Notes under the pieces: generated by a model
Told to the model about the DNA's origin: nothing
What the model saw: only the letters and a program-made list of their open reading frames with translations
Database searches by the model: none
Shown here: positions 21,978-33,462 of the stretch, in pieces
Position numbering within the stretch: position 1 is the first letter of the stretch
Layout of the letters: every line of letters starts with the position of its first letter
Position numbers and translations under genes: made by a program
From: Selaginella moellendorffii
Lineage: Eukaryota; Streptophyta; Lycopodiopsida; Selaginellales; Selaginellaceae
Reading direction: 5' to 3'
Length of the DNA stretch: 36,471 nt
Assembly (NCBI RefSeq): GCF_000143415.4
Contig: NW_003314359.1
Span: 631,667 to 668,137, forward strand

Positions 21978-22786
21978 CTATTCCTTAGTTTGACTATTAT
22001 TAGCAGTCAAATATATCACCATTTGATAATGACATTTAAAGGTCCAAAAAGTGGGGTTATACTTAAGGAGTAGCATGTTAGGGGAACATGGCTCTCCACT
22101 TTAATTTATGCATGAATGAGTAGGCAATATAGTAGATAGAAAGGGGCTAATAAAGGAATGACTTTAGGATCTTGAGAATGTTAAAAAAAATTTCTCAAAG
22201 AATTAAGGATGTAATCTATATAAGGATTTGGCTTAATAAATTGGCTAATATTGTTATAGTAAATAACTATAGTTAAGATCATAAGAAGGATAAAAACTTT
22301 TAAATAATAAAAGAGTTAAAGAATTATCCTCGTGTGATTGAGGATGGTGCTTATAAATTTAAGACTAGAGTTGATAACCATGGAAGGTTAAATAAAGATG
22401 AAGACATAGATCCTTGAAATGGTAGTTGGGGCTATTTCTAATAAATGCTGAAACAACCCAAAGCATTAGAGGTGTACTCAAAAGATAAGCTAGTGTTCTC
22501 ATAATATGGAAAGATAGTTCTAAGGGGCAAAAGTAGCCCATATGAAATAAAATGTTGGAGTAACACTTACAAAGATGGTCATTATCAATAAGATGTAAAT
22601 ACAAAAAGTTGTATTCAAGTGAGGTGGGTCCTCAAAAGTAGTCAAAAAGCTAAAACCTTATGGGATATTGGACTAACAAAGTTTATAAGTTGGATGACTC
22701 AATAAAGTTAAAGGATATTTTTAAAGGCTTAGAAGAAACCAATTGACAAAGATGTGTTATACCTATAAATCTTTTTGTTCCTGCTA
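21978..22786 (+). mobile_element. Decayed interior of the R2a element
   Basis: AT-rich sequence broken by stops in every frame up to the assembly gap. A short stretch near 22310-22420 reads plausibly as protein but I cannot assign it. Position after a primer-binding site makes gag leader or gag remnant likely (inference). Confidence 0.4.
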
Positions 22787-23678
22787 NNNNNNNNNNNNNN
22801 NNNNNNNNNNNNNNNNNNNNNNNNNNNNNNNNNNNNNNNNNNNNNNNNNNNNNNNNNNNNNNNNNNNNNNNNNNNNNNNNNNNNNNNNNNNNNNNNNNNN
22901 NNNNNNNNNNNNNNNNNNNNNNNNNNNNNNNNNNNNNNNNNNNNNNNNNNNNNNNNNNNNNNNNNNNNNNNNNNNNNNNNNNNNNNNNNNNNNNNNNNNN
23001 NNNNNNNNNNNNNNNNNNNNNNNNNNNNNNNNNNNNNNNNNNNNNNNNNNNNNNNNNNNNNNNNNNNNNNNNNNNNNNNNNNNNNNNNNNNNNNNNNNNN
23101 NNNNNNNNNNNNNNNNNNNNNNNNNNNNNNNNNNNNNNNNNNNNNNNNNNNNNNNNNNNNNNNNNNNNNNNNNNNNNNNNNNNNNNNNNNNNNNNNNNNN
23201 NNNNNNNNNNNNNNNNNNNNNNNNNNNNNNNNNNNNNNNNNNNNNNNNNNNNNNNNNNNNNNNNNNNNNNNNNNNNNNNNNNNNNNNNNNNNNNNNNNNN
23301 NNNNNNNNNNNNNNNNNNNNNNNNNNNNNNNNNNNNNNNNNNNNNNNNNNNNNNNNNNNNNNNNNNNNNNNNNNNNNNNNNNNNNNNNNNNNNNNNNNNN
23401 NNNNNNNNNNNNNNNNNNNNNNNNNNNNNNNNNNNNNNNNNNNNNNNNNNNNNNNNNNNNNNNNNNNNNNNNNNNNNNNNNNNNNNNNNNNNNNNNNNNN
23501 NNNNNNNNNNNNNNNNNNNNNNNNNNNNNNNNNNNNNNNNNNNNNNNNNNNNNNNNNNNNNNNNNNNNNNNNNNNNNNNNNNNNNNNNNNNNNNNNNNNN
23601 NNNNNNNNNNNNNNNNNNNNNNNNNNNNNNNNNNNNNNNNNNNNNNNNNNNNNNNNNNNNNNNNNNNNNNNNNNNNNN
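22787..23678. other. Assembly gap (N)
   Basis: 892 undetermined bases. Open frames reported through it are artefacts. Confidence 1.
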
Positions 23679-26270
23679 GAGTACAAGTAGAAAAAACCTT
23701 ACTCAATCTCCTGTAATATATCACAAAGAACCTCATTTATCATTTATAGAAAAGACATCAGAATATTATATAATCTGAGCAATATCACTTAAAACTCATA
23801 TAAACTAAATGGGGTACAAAAAGTAGTGTTGGGAACATCCTCTTTAGATGTCAATACCCAAAAGCAAGATTTAACTTCGTGAACCAACAATTTCACCTCA
23901 AATGATTTAGAAGATTAGTAGTGTGGGGACAATAGTATATATCCGAATTTGTCACATCATTTAATGAATGATAATTGATGTGAATACTCCCATTACACTT
24001 CATTACAAGATGAGTTTCACACACCAAAGATTTCAAAACTTTCAGATAATAGTTTTTTCTAACATCTTTTACACATTTACTTGTAAGATCTTGATCTCCT
24101 TAGGTAACAAATTGGATGAGTATCCTTAGTTGGAATAAGATGACACAATACAATTTTAGCCCTATACAACAAGTAAAAGTTGAAAAGATCAATATACTTT
24201 GCTTGAGTCGATCAACTCTTGTAGCATAAAGATTGTCTAAGGGATCTAGAAAGGGAATAACAAAACAAGGAGAAAACACAATAAAAAGTAATGGAGAGAC
24301 AAAAATGATGAAAGTAGAGGTAAAAACAAAAAGACTAGGTGAAATAGAGTGAGAGAAATAAAAAAATATAAAAGAATATGTAATAAAGGGTAGAAGTTTT
24401 AAAGTTATCTTTGGCATGATTGTCTTGCAACTAATTTATACCAAAAATGAGGTTAAAAGTTTGACTTAGCACCACTTGCAATGTTTAGAACTCAAACTCA
24501 AAATCACCCACACACATAATTAAGTTCATTTTATCTTGCTCATATGCATATATATGGTCATTGCTATTATGAATGTGCATGAATATAGATGAGAATGTGT
24601 TGCAATAACTTGAGTAATAGAAGATAGATTAAAACCTGTATCAACTAACATAGAGAGGATAATAGAGCACCTTTTATTATAAAATTGAGTTTGAAAGTAA
24701 ATATTAAATGAACTAGTACTGAGTGAACCCTTTGATGGTATTTCCCAAAGAAAGATAAAAACTTATTTATATAAGTCCACTACTCACATAACTTACTATT
24801 TTTTAGAAGAATCTTAATGTCAAGACATTCCATTATAACAACATCAATAAGATATTGGTGATGCCAAAGTCTCTACCCAAGAAATAAAGTATGCTAATTC
24901 AAAAAACATTGACAATGTTGATAAGTGTGACTAACTTCATTATACCTAACAACAAATATCATGACTACAACCATGTTTTAGTCTTTATTCTGAAATATTG
25001 ACCTCTATTAGAATAGGACCATCTTCCATAGAAAGTAGAGCTAAAGCATATGCATCTATAAATGGGAGAGGCAATATCTCATAGCATTATGTCAATCAAA
25101 AAACATCATCAAGGGTGGCTAGGATAAATGATTACACAAGTCCCACAAAATTTTAATGAAGTGTTAAGATCTTAGATATATAAAATTTTAAGCATTATAA
25201 ATAATAAATAGATAATTAAATTTATTTATATTTTTAGATGTTATTTTTACAAAAATTGACTAATTTTTAATTTTATAAGACATAAATGTTTAAAAATCAC
25301 AAATAAAATAGAAATTACTAACTAATTGCTAACTATAGTTATTTATTTGTGAAATTAAAGAATAAACTTCTATATTACAATCATCTTACAAACTAGAAAA
25401 GGTTAGTAAAATACAGATGATTTATTAAAATATATACTTATGGACCATCCAATTTTATTCATTTGTGAATATAATACTAAATTACCATTATTCTGTATAT
25501 AATATATTATATTTTTTTCTCAGTAAGTGTTTGCCATAACTTATTATTTCCTGAATATAAAACTAAGTGAATGCAAAAAAAAAAAAATTTTTGAATTTGC
25601 AAATAACAAAAAACTATTTGCTAACAACATATGATGAGGCTTATTCTTAGAACCACTATATAACATACTTTTAAATATATTACAATCCTCAAGGAACTGT
25701 AAGGCTTGAATATATTAACTATCTTGGCTATAATAAATTTGATATGTTTTACTGGTTATTATTGCATAATTAACAGCATTATTTATCATTTTAAAGATGT
25801 TACATATTAATAAATTTTTGAAACCACTATAGGTTGTATGCCCACTAATTAATTTATTTATATTTCAATTTTAAGATTTTCTTTTAAACCATGATAGCTT
25901 TATAAGGACTTCTCCTATAGATAAAGGTATTGTAATTGCATTTGACCAAGTTTCTAGATATTTGTGTTTCCAATTTATATTTGCAATCATAGAACTGATA
26001 GCATTTAGAATTTTTTGCATATCAAGTTGATTTGTGCTTTCTTCATATCCAAATTCAAGTGATGTATTTTCAATTTTACAATTAATTGCTAAAAGGACAA
26101 GTACTAAAGACATTTAGATGGTACTTTGCCATTTCACAATATTAATATACAAAGTTAAATTGTATTTTATCATATAAAAAATTAAGCAATGCTAATATTT
26201 TTCTTTGGATTGTTTGTTTTAGGAGATCTGTAATTTCTTCAGAGTCTTCCAAATTTTACATATTGAATAA
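23679..26270. other. AT-rich, gene-free decayed repeat region
   Basis: No supportable gene. Frames on either strand (for example 24100-24417 and 25871-26113, minus) are low-complexity or AT-driven. Only the copia integrase trace listed separately is recognisable. Confidence 0.6.
24721..24869 (-). pseudogene. Trace of a Ty1/copia integrase N-terminus
   Basis: The minus strand from 24869 reads LWHHQYLIDVVIMECLDI, then LLKNSKLCE, a stop and a tryptophan where the second Cys is expected, then FFGKYHQRVHS. This follows the order of the copia pre-integrase motif (LWHxRLGH ... CExCxxGK). One stop, no flanking intact domain; the call rests on motif spacing. Confidence 0.4.
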
Positions 26271-26597
26271 CATGAAATGGGTTCTAAATCTTCTACCTCA
26301 ATTTTCTGCTGGAAGGCACGCATGATGGACAAACAAGCTAGAACAATGTACGAAGATTTCTTGCCTCTCAAGAACAGCACCACTACTTCTCTCGTACTCC
26401 ATCAGAAGGTATTGAAAATTAGCAATTTCAAAAGAGCAAATACTAACCCAGATCCAATTGCCATTGAACATGGGATGGATAAGCTTGGCTAGAGCCTAGA
26501 AAAAGAGAGGAATGGAGCAACATCAGCATGCAATCCATGCTCCAGCTAATGCTCCGTTGAGGGAAACTTGAGCCTCCATGCAAGAGTCCTGTAAAGG
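26271..26597. other. Transition from AT-rich repeats to genic DNA
   Basis: G+C rises here. A 71-codon frame at 26277-26492 has no recognisable motif and I do not call it a gene. The 26500-26597 stretch would be promoter or 5' leader of the following pseudogene. Confidence 0.4.
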
Positions 26598-27062
26598 ATG
26601 ATAGCGATACTATCGATATTGTTGGTTCTATTCGCTCCAGGCCATGTCCACTCCAAGTGTATAGCGGGCGAGCTGTGCTGGCCAGACGCACAGACCCGGG
26701 CATCCTTCAATCGCTCCGTGGGAGGGAGAATGATCAGCGTGGCCCCTTCAGCATCGCCATGCCATGATCCAAACTATGACGAGCGAGCCTGCAACGCCGT
26801 GAGGAGCGGCTGGAACAGTCCCTTCTGGAGGACCGATCAACCGGGTACGCTGCAATCGTTTGGGGAGCAGCGCTGCCTGATCTCTTCCAACAGGACCGCC
26901 GCTTGCGGTCGCGGTCTACGCGGTCAACGTTACTCGGGCGACCCACGAGGCCGTCAAGTTTGCGTCCCGGTACGACATCGCGAAACACGGGGCATGACTT
27001 CCTCGGGCGGAGCACGGCGGTGGGAGCTCTCAGCATTAGCTTGGGTGGCAATCGAATGTATG
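26598..27062 (+). pseudogene. Truncated FAD-linked (PCMH/BBE-type) oxidase, fungal isoamyl-alcohol-oxidase-like
   Basis: Starts with a signal peptide (MIAILSILLVLFAPGHVHS). The mature part shows CWPDAQTRASFNRSVGGRMI, SPCHDPNYDERACNAV and W..PFW, as in secreted fungal-type FAD oxidases. The frame then breaks: YAVNVTRATHEAVKFASRYDI continues in another frame near 26921-26982, and the covalent-FAD/PCMH segment NTGHDFLGRSTAVGALSI continues in a third near 26983-27040. Substrate-binding and BBE parts are missing; PPR-like sequence follows. At least two frameshifts plus truncation, so not functional. Confidence 0.75.
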
Positions 27063-27199
27063 GGATGTGAGGGAGTGTCTCAGATGCTCGGCACTGCATC
27101 TGGCATCCCTCATAACGGGCAGCCAGATGCGCTTTGTCCACACGCTGCTTCCTGGACAACGATGGTTAAAGCTTGTGTCGAAAGCTGGCCAGTAAGACA

Positions 27200-28215
27200 G
27201 ACCTGTGTTGGCGATTCGACTTGGAAGGCACACGGGTTGACGAGATATCGCTCGCAGCCATTGTGGAAGCCTGTGGCAGCCAAAGAGCTCTTGCCGAAGG
27301 AAAGTTGATCGGATCACAGCAGCAACTCTGAAGAAGTCTATGAAGTCGTTCTGTGGGCTTCGATGATCTCGGCCGTCGCTCAAAACAACCTCAGCTCCAG
27401 CCCTCTTCAACTCTTCCACCGGATGCTGCTCGAAGGCATCCAGCTGGACATCGTCGCCTACACTACGGTTCTCGGTCCTTGTGGAGTAGTGCAGACCAGA
27501 GCCGAAGGCAAAGTCACCCACTCGAGCATTACTGACGCTGGTTTGGATACCGGGGCCGCCATAGCCAGTTCTCTCATCACCATGTTACTCCCAAGTGAAG
27601 GTGCGTAGACGAAATAGAGCACGTTTTTAACAAGGTCGTACTGCGGTGATCTCGGCTTACGCTCACAATGGTTACGGCCGACTTGCTCTTCACAGCTTCG
27701 CTAGCCCGATCACGTACCGTGCCTCCGTCCCCGACATTACACTCGGTAAACTTCTTCATGACGAGATTTCCTGTTCCAGCTTGGACCACCACCTTCAGCT
27801 TCAGAATGTTCTCATAAGTCTCTACTCCAAGTGTGGCTGCGTGGATCGAGTCAAGACCATCTTTGAAAGGTTTCCAACCGTCGGTGTCATCCCAGGCTCT
27901 GCGATGCTGCAAGCTTATGCTGAGAACGAGCCCGGCCACCAGACACTGAGCTTCTTCAGGCTCATGGTGGTCCAAGGTGTTCATCCTGAGAACGTCATCT
28001 TCCCCAGCGTTCTCTAGGCTTGCAGCCATGCGGGCCTTGTCGATGTTGGTTGTGGATACTTTCGATGAAGCAAACTACGAAGTTAAAGAGACTGGGTCGA
28101 TCTGTTTGCCCGGTCTGGAAAGCTGGAGGAAGCAGAGGAACTGATTGGCAGCATACCCTTGGAGCCCGAAAACTTAACATGGCTGGGTCTGTTAGCTGGT
28201 TGCAAAAGCTAGGAC
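27200..28215 (+). pseudogene. PLS-class PPR pseudogene
   Basis: Typical land-plant organelle RNA-editing PPR pieces in order: VDEISLAAIVEACGSQRALA (L motif, about 27230-27290), MISAVAQNN...LFHRMLLEGIQLD (27363 on), AVISAYAHNGYGRLAL (about 27640), LQNVLISLYSKCGCVD, AMLQAYAENEPGHQTLSFF, then FPSVL-stop-ACSHAGLVDVG (TAG at 28015) and an E-type end SGKLEEAEELIGSIPLEPEN. Frame changes near 27350 and 27605-27645 and at least three in-frame stops after 28000 disable it. The start is not identifiable. Confidence 0.85.
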
Positions 28216-28571
28216 ATGTTGAGCGGGTACCGGAGCAGCATCACGAGCCCTCGAGCTCAATCCAACAAAAACCTCCGGTCCGGATGTCTTGTTGTCCGGT
28301 TGGAGACTGTAAACACTAATGATTTTTGAAAAAAGAATAGTTAGCTGAGCACTTTGTGCTCCTCAGGTCGACAAAATTGGGTTACCTGCACAAAGAAAAA
28401 CAATGTCAGCTACTGATACCAATGAAAGCTCCAACTTACATACTCGCGACGATAAAAGTCTTTTGTATCTGCATAAAAACCGAGTCAAACTCTAAAACTT
28501 AATAAGCTTTTCAAATCTCACCAGAGCTCGATGCCATTGAAACGAAATATGACCAGTTGCATCTTCATATT
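28216..28571. other. Intergenic, 3' flank of the minus-strand PPR gene
   Basis: No gene. Includes AATAAGC/TTAATAAG-like AT-rich patches that could serve the 3' end of the minus-strand transcript; no specific signal is secure. Confidence 0.4.
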
Positions 28572-31052
28572 CTACGCCAACCGGCCTTGATCAATAATGG
28601 CGGTGAGCTGCTTACGCTCATAAAAGTTTCCAGCTTCGTGTAGCTCGGACAAGAGTGATTTTCCAGGGTTCCTCCTAGAAAACGCATCCGATTCCTGTTC
28701 CAGCAACTGTCTCGCTTCTCGTACGCCTTCATTCTGGTAGTGCCCCAAGATCAGCGCCTTGTAAGTCTCCATATCCGGAACGCACTTTGAGAGCTTCATA
28801 AAATTGAATAAGTGCCTGGCACCCTCTAGCTTCTTTGTGCTGCACAAAGCCCGTATGAGTTGAGTGTATGTGAAGACGTTGGGCTCAATGCCAGTCTCGA
28901 CCATGACTTGAAAGAGCCGGCAAGCCTCCTCCTCTTGACCAGCAGAACACAGTGCAAAGAGCAGAGTGTTGTAGGAAATAACGTCCGGATAGCAGCCAGC
29001 TTCCACCATTATTTCCAGCAGCCTACAAGCATCGTCTAGCCTTGCTGAGCGGCAAAAAGCATAGAGAAAGATCGTGTACACGACCGCGTCCGGCTTGACG
29101 CCCCGCTCCTCCATGGCTTTCACTACTACAAAGCCTTCGTCGGTCATTCCCATGGCGCACAATGCATCTATGACGATGCTGTACATAACCACGTCTGGTT
29201 TGCAACCATCCCCCCCTAGAAGTTGCTCTGACCCTCTACTCCCGTTGGTCAAATCCTCCAGAAGCTGACACGCTGCCTCAACTTTCCCAGTCTTGCACAG
29301 GCACTTCATAAGCCTGCTGTATAGCAAATTGGTTGCGGGGCATTTCCTCTCCTGAGCGAGTTCTAAGACTCTAAGAGCTGATTCCCAGTCCTCCATGTTG
29401 CAAAGTGGATCAACTATACTGAAGTACGTGACTTCGTCTGGCTCGCAACCTGCTTCGATCGAAACCTTGAGAACTACCAATGCCTCGTCGAACTTCGAAG
29501 TCTTGCACAGCCCGCCGATGATGCAATCGAAGACGACGGCATCAGGAGCGTATCCTGCTTCCTTCATACGGCCAAGGAGTACCACGGCGTTCTTGAAGTT
29601 CCCCAGCTTGCAAAACCCGTTGATGACCCGCGTGTATATAAACTTGTCCGGTTTGCAGTCGCTCTCCTCCATTGTCTTCAAAACCTTTTCAGCCTGCTCC
29701 ACCATGCCAAGCTTGGAGATGCATTCGATCATGTTGTTGTAAGTGAAGATATCAGCAGGGACGTTGTTTCCTCGCATAAGCTCGTAGAGCCTCAGAGCTT
29801 CGTCAATCCTGTCACCTTTGCACAGCCCTTCGATCAAGCAGTTGTATTCGAACGTGCTCATCGCCACCTTCATCGTCCCGAACAAGGCTATGATCTTCTC
29901 AAACGAGAACGGCGAGCCCCCTTCTGGATGATCAAACACTGACAGCTTCCACACAAGGCCACGCTGGAGCAGCTTGCGGATGACAAACGAAGCCTTGGCC
30001 AAAGCACCTGTCCTGAACACTCCGCAGATGAGAGAACAGCAAAGAAAATTCCTATCAGCTAGAGTTACCGAGGAAGAGGCTGCCGTGTCTTCCAGCAAGC
30101 CTATTGCAGTGTCTTCCTTCCCAGCTTTGCAAAGGCTATCCACCACCATGCTCAAAGCCATCGCGTTTACTTGCAAGCCCTTGCTGCTCATCCACTTGAG
30201 AAACCTCACGGCCTTGTCCACTGCGAGTGCCTTGCAAAAAATCCGGACGAGCGCGTCGGCGGTGGAGTCACTGAAAGTGAAGTTCTTGGCCATCAAATCC
30301 TCCACCATTCGAAAGACGTCCTGGAACCTTTGGAGCTTTGCCAGTGCTCCAAAGATGACATTGTAGATGTGAGCTGGGAACTCCTGGCCTTGATCCCGCA
30401 ACTCGTTGAAAATCGCCTGTGCTCTATCCACCATGGCGCCATTGGCATAGCACACCACCAAATCCAGCGCTGCCTCCGGCTCTAAGCTGCACCCTTGATC
30501 CATCATCTCGCCAAGAACCGAGTCGATGTCACTTAGACGCTTGGCAGCCGCCAGATTTCTCACCACCTGGTTATAGATCCTCGAGTCATGCTTGTAGGAG
30601 GATCGATTTTGCTTCCCTGCCCAGCGATAAAAGAACAATGCCGTGCCTGGATCGTTCCTGAGCCCCTTAACCATCTCAAGGACGAAATCCGGGGTGAGAC
30701 GATCGCCGATGACGCGCGCCAGCGCGTCTTGATCCTCGGATTTGGCGCATTGCCGGAGCTGGGAGATCTGCGCGGCCGCATTGGCGTACCTGGCGTGAGA
30801 ATCCCTGTTCTTGAATGAGAACGAGGCCTGGTGGAACATCCGCTGCTTGAAATCTGGCGCCTCCGCCAGCTCCGCCGAGAGGGATTGCGATTGCGCCGAG
30901 CCGGCGATGCTCCGCCACTGGAGGAAGAAGACGTGCATCGGCGACGCGACCAGCGGCTCCACAATCTCGATCAGGAAATGCATGAAATTCTTGAACACCG
31001 CAATGTCGTCCATGGATCTAGCCGCGGCAGTCCTTGCGATGTGGAGAGCCAT
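28572..31052 (-). CDS. P-class pentatricopeptide repeat protein (left paralogue)
   Basis: Intronless. The frame is open to 31115, but that first codon is TTG; the first ATG is at 31052, giving 826 residues ending LTAIIDQGRLA. About 17 tandem 35-residue PPR motifs run from about residue 155 (DSRIYNQVVRNLAAA) to the C-terminus, with classic P-type cores such as TYNNMIECISKLGMVEQA and VVFDCIIGGLCKTSKFDEA; there is no E or DYW domain. The N-terminus (MALHIARTAAARS) is basic and suits an organelle transit peptide. Expected role: sequence-specific binding of mitochondrial or plastid RNA; the target is unknown. It lies 157 bp downstream of the CLASRP stop on the same strand and is a paralogue of the PPR gene at 33706 (shared NPGKSLLSELHE end). 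Confidence 0.93.
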   Translation of the reverse strand: MALHIARTAAARSMDDIAVFKNFMHFLIEIVEPLVASPMHVFFLQWRSIAGSAQSQSLSAELAEAPDFKQRMFHQASFSFKNRDSHARYANAAAQISQLRQCAKSEDQDALARVIGDRLTPDFVLEMVKGLRNDPGTALFFYRWAGKQNRSSYKHDSRIYNQVVRNLAAAKRLSDIDSVLGEMMDQGCSLEPEAALDLVVCYANGAMVDRAQAIFNELRDQGQEFPAHIYNVIFGALAKLQRFQDVFRMVEDLMAKNFTFSDSTADALVRIFCKALAVDKAVRFLKWMSSKGLQVNAMALSMVVDSLCKAGKEDTAIGLLEDTAASSSVTLADRNFLCCSLICGVFRTGALAKASFVIRKLLQRGLVWKLSVFDHPEGGSPFSFEKIIALFGTMKVAMSTFEYNCLIEGLCKGDRIDEALRLYELMRGNNVPADIFTYNNMIECISKLGMVEQAEKVLKTMEESDCKPDKFIYTRVINGFCKLGNFKNAVVLLGRMKEAGYAPDAVVFDCIIGGLCKTSKFDEALVVLKVSIEAGCEPDEVTYFSIVDPLCNMEDWESALRVLELAQERKCPATNLLYSRLMKCLCKTGKVEAACQLLEDLTNGSRGSEQLLGGDGCKPDVVMYSIVIDALCAMGMTDEGFVVVKAMEERGVKPDAVVYTIFLYAFCRSARLDDACRLLEIMVEAGCYPDVISYNTLLFALCSAGQEEEACRLFQVMVETGIEPNVFTYTQLIRALCSTKKLEGARHLFNFMKLSKCVPDMETYKALILGHYQNEGVREARQLLEQESDAFSRRNPGKSLLSELHEAGNFYERKQLTAIIDQGRLA

Positions 31053-31208
31053 CAATGGCTCGCTGGCAGCCTCCTCCCTCAGGGAACATAGGTGCTCTTG
31101 CCGGGAGCGGGACAAAGAACACCAAGCGCCCTAAACCCTAATGCGAGAAATACCAAACTAACGAAATGTCGTGTCTTTACTTTATTAACGTCTCGTTTGT
31201 TATACAAA

Positions 31209-33462
31209 CTATCTGCGATCGTAGTATCTGGAGCACAGCAACTAAAACTTTAGCACAGGAGAGATGGAGGAAAAGAATTTTTTGTTTGTGGACTTGCCTT
31301 GATGGTGATCGACTCCTACTGCGACTCCGGCTGCTACTGCGGCTTCGGCTTCTAAATCTTCGCGTCTCTGCGAGTTTTTCCTGTCTTTGCCTCTCTTGCT
31401 CTCGCTTCTTTAGCATCTCCGAGACAGTGTCTTTCTTAACTGCGGAAAACGGTTCACAATTGTATGGACGGAAGAATAGAAAAGCTTACTTTGTTTGTTG
31501 AGTTGCTTGCTCATTATTCTCTTTAGCCGCTCTTGTGGAGTTTCCTTCTTCTCTGCTTGCTGAGCCTTTGGAGCAGCTGGAGGTTTACTGAGCTTTGCAA
31601 TAGCAGATGATGTACTGGAAGAGAACCACCGAGAAAGAAAAGCATTAGAAGGAACAAACACACACCTTACCTGCTCAAAGGCGTCACTTTGTGGTCTTTT
31701 CTGTAGCCCTTCTCCGCGTCTGCAATCAGAGAACCCCCGACTGATGCCGCTGGATCACCGTGCAAGGCTTCCAGTATTCGACCGGGAGCAGGCCTATTAG
31801 CAGGAAAAAGTAATGTTAGTAAAGAATAGAGAAAGTCCGTCTCTAATGCAAAACTACCAGCTTTCATACAATCAATCGCAAGCAGAAAATGCAAGGAGGA
31901 AAGAGAAAGTAAAACTCGAAAGTGGTAAGCCCTCTACCCCAAGAGCTGCCTTGGGGGCCAGGATAGAACTGCAGCATTGCAAGGACACAGGGCCAGTGCT
32001 CCGACCGACTACTAGTGTCAACTTGGCATGGAGGAGGCGATGGCGGTGGAGAGTATCCTCTGCTACGTCCCTTGTCATCCGCTTCGTTGTCACCTCCAAA
32101 CTCCGTTATGTACTCAATCTTCCCCACGCGCGAAGAGTCGGACTTGCGGGCTCTATCGGAGTATCCATGCCGCCTTGACCGAGGAGAACGAGACCGAGAC
32201 CTCGATCTGTAACAAATAAATGTCAGAAGCGAGTAAAGTGAGTCACCAGAATGGCTCACCTTCTCGAGCGCTTTCTGTAAGAGTACGAGTCGCTCTCTCT
32301 GCAAAAGGAAAGCGTGAAAACTTGAACCAAGTTTCAGATAATCACCTATAAGGATCGCTAGAGATAAACCGACGTGCAGCATCTCTTTCGTACTGTGAAG
32401 CTTTCCGCCTCTCTTTCCTGCTAAGCTTCTTCAAAAACAAGCAATTCCTTTAAGAACTTCGCAATCGTAAAATACTCTTACCATAGCCGTGTCACCCTTT
32501 GCAGCTTCTTTCTGCCGACGTTCTGCCGCTTTAACTTTCTTATCCATGTGTGTAAGCCAGCCGAACCGCTGCACACCGTGGTCTCTACCGATGCAGTCAG
32601 TTTCTTCGTCCTCACTATCACCGCTGCTGCTTTCCAAATCGCCCTCTTCATCTTCGACAGCATCTTCATCGTCACTAGCACGGGCTCCTCCATCGTATGA
32701 GTATCCAACTTGTGCGTAAACACCCTGTCCAGCACGCTCCCTGGAAAAAAAGAGAGACAATGAAAGAAAAAGAACAGGAACAAAACTTACAAACCTGTCC
32801 AATGTAGAGGAGCCAGTCTTCGTTTCGTCTTCGTGATCAACATCCAGCAGCCCTTGCTCATCACTGACTGGAATACACACCCCCAGAGTGCATGAGCGCT
32901 TGATCATCGAAGTTTTTTGGAAGCTCTAACAGTCGTTACGCAGAAGAAGCAATTCGAGTAAGGACAGAAATACCGACATCCTCGACGACGACGCTTGATA
33001 AGGTCCCGATACCGCTCAAAGTTAACCAGCTCCTCGAGCTCTTCCTCCTCTTCGGTCTTCTCGTGCCGCCTCGACTTATCGCTCTCCCGGATGAAATCCA
33101 GGAGTGCCCTCCCATCAAATCTACACATCCCGCCATGAGAATCACACAAAGATCTGAGCTATAATCTCACCTATCAATCAGATTATCCTTCTTGCCGTTC
33201 CACGGGATCCTGTCCACGAGAAATTTCCATCAATCCAGACCAAAAATGAGAGAAAAAGATCTCACAGGCCGTGCTGATCCTGCGTCGCCTGGTACATCGC
33301 CTGATCGACGTACATCCGGCATCGCGTTCCCGTGATCCTGAGCTGTTGCTGCGGATCGCCCCGGCGCTTTGCGAAGAACACCGCCCGCCGCTCCGCGCGC
33401 TTGCGGGCAGCGTCCATGATATCATGGACTTTCTTCTCGGATCGCCGAGCTTCGTGCCACAT
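31209..33462 (-). CDS. CLASRP: CLASRP/SWAP2-like SR-related splicing regulator
   Basis: Twelve exons on the minus strand: 33462-33266, 33209-33171, 33120-32978, 32867-32795, 32740-32482, 32428-32346, 32298-32260, 32206-32006, 31793-31671, 31614-31490, 31439-31298, 31227-31209; together 480 codons plus stop. Start MWHEARRSEKKVHDIMDAAR aligns with the family N-terminus. The N-terminal SWAP/DRY_EERY-like domain shows PWNGKKDNLIDRFDGRALLD and ERYRDLIKRRRRGFSDEQGL; then GYSYDG, an acidic stretch, KIEYITEFGG, PAPGRILEALHGDP, TPQERLKRIMSKQLNKQ and a C-terminal Arg/Ser tail ending RSPSRYYDRR. In animals the family binds CLK kinases and affects alternative splicing; a nuclear role here is by family. 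Most introns are 47-70 bp. The last uses AAG|GCAAGT (GC-AG). Confidence 0.92.
31228..31297 (-). other. GC-AG intron, last intron of the CLASRP gene
   Basis: Donor AAG|GCAAGT is the standard strong GC-donor context; acceptor TGCTCCAG. Splicing ends the protein RSPSRYYDRR; retention would read on for about 30 non-SR residues to a stop near 31180. Confidence 0.7.

Noticed and set aside
22729-23736. Four 300-codon frames
   Set aside because: They are reads through the N gap.
24100-24417. 105-residue minus-strand membrane-like protein
   Set aside because: Hydrophobicity follows from AT-rich codons in decayed repeat DNA; no start context or family resemblance.
26277-26492. 71-codon gene upstream of the FAD pseudogene
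   Set aside because: No motif, no supporting context and borderline length; left unannotated.
31053-31115. TTG-initiated N-terminal extension of the left PPR protein
   Set aside because: Nuclear plant genes rarely start at TTG and an in-frame ATG at 31052 begins a sensible transit peptide; the same reasoning removes 33622-33705 from the right PPR gene.
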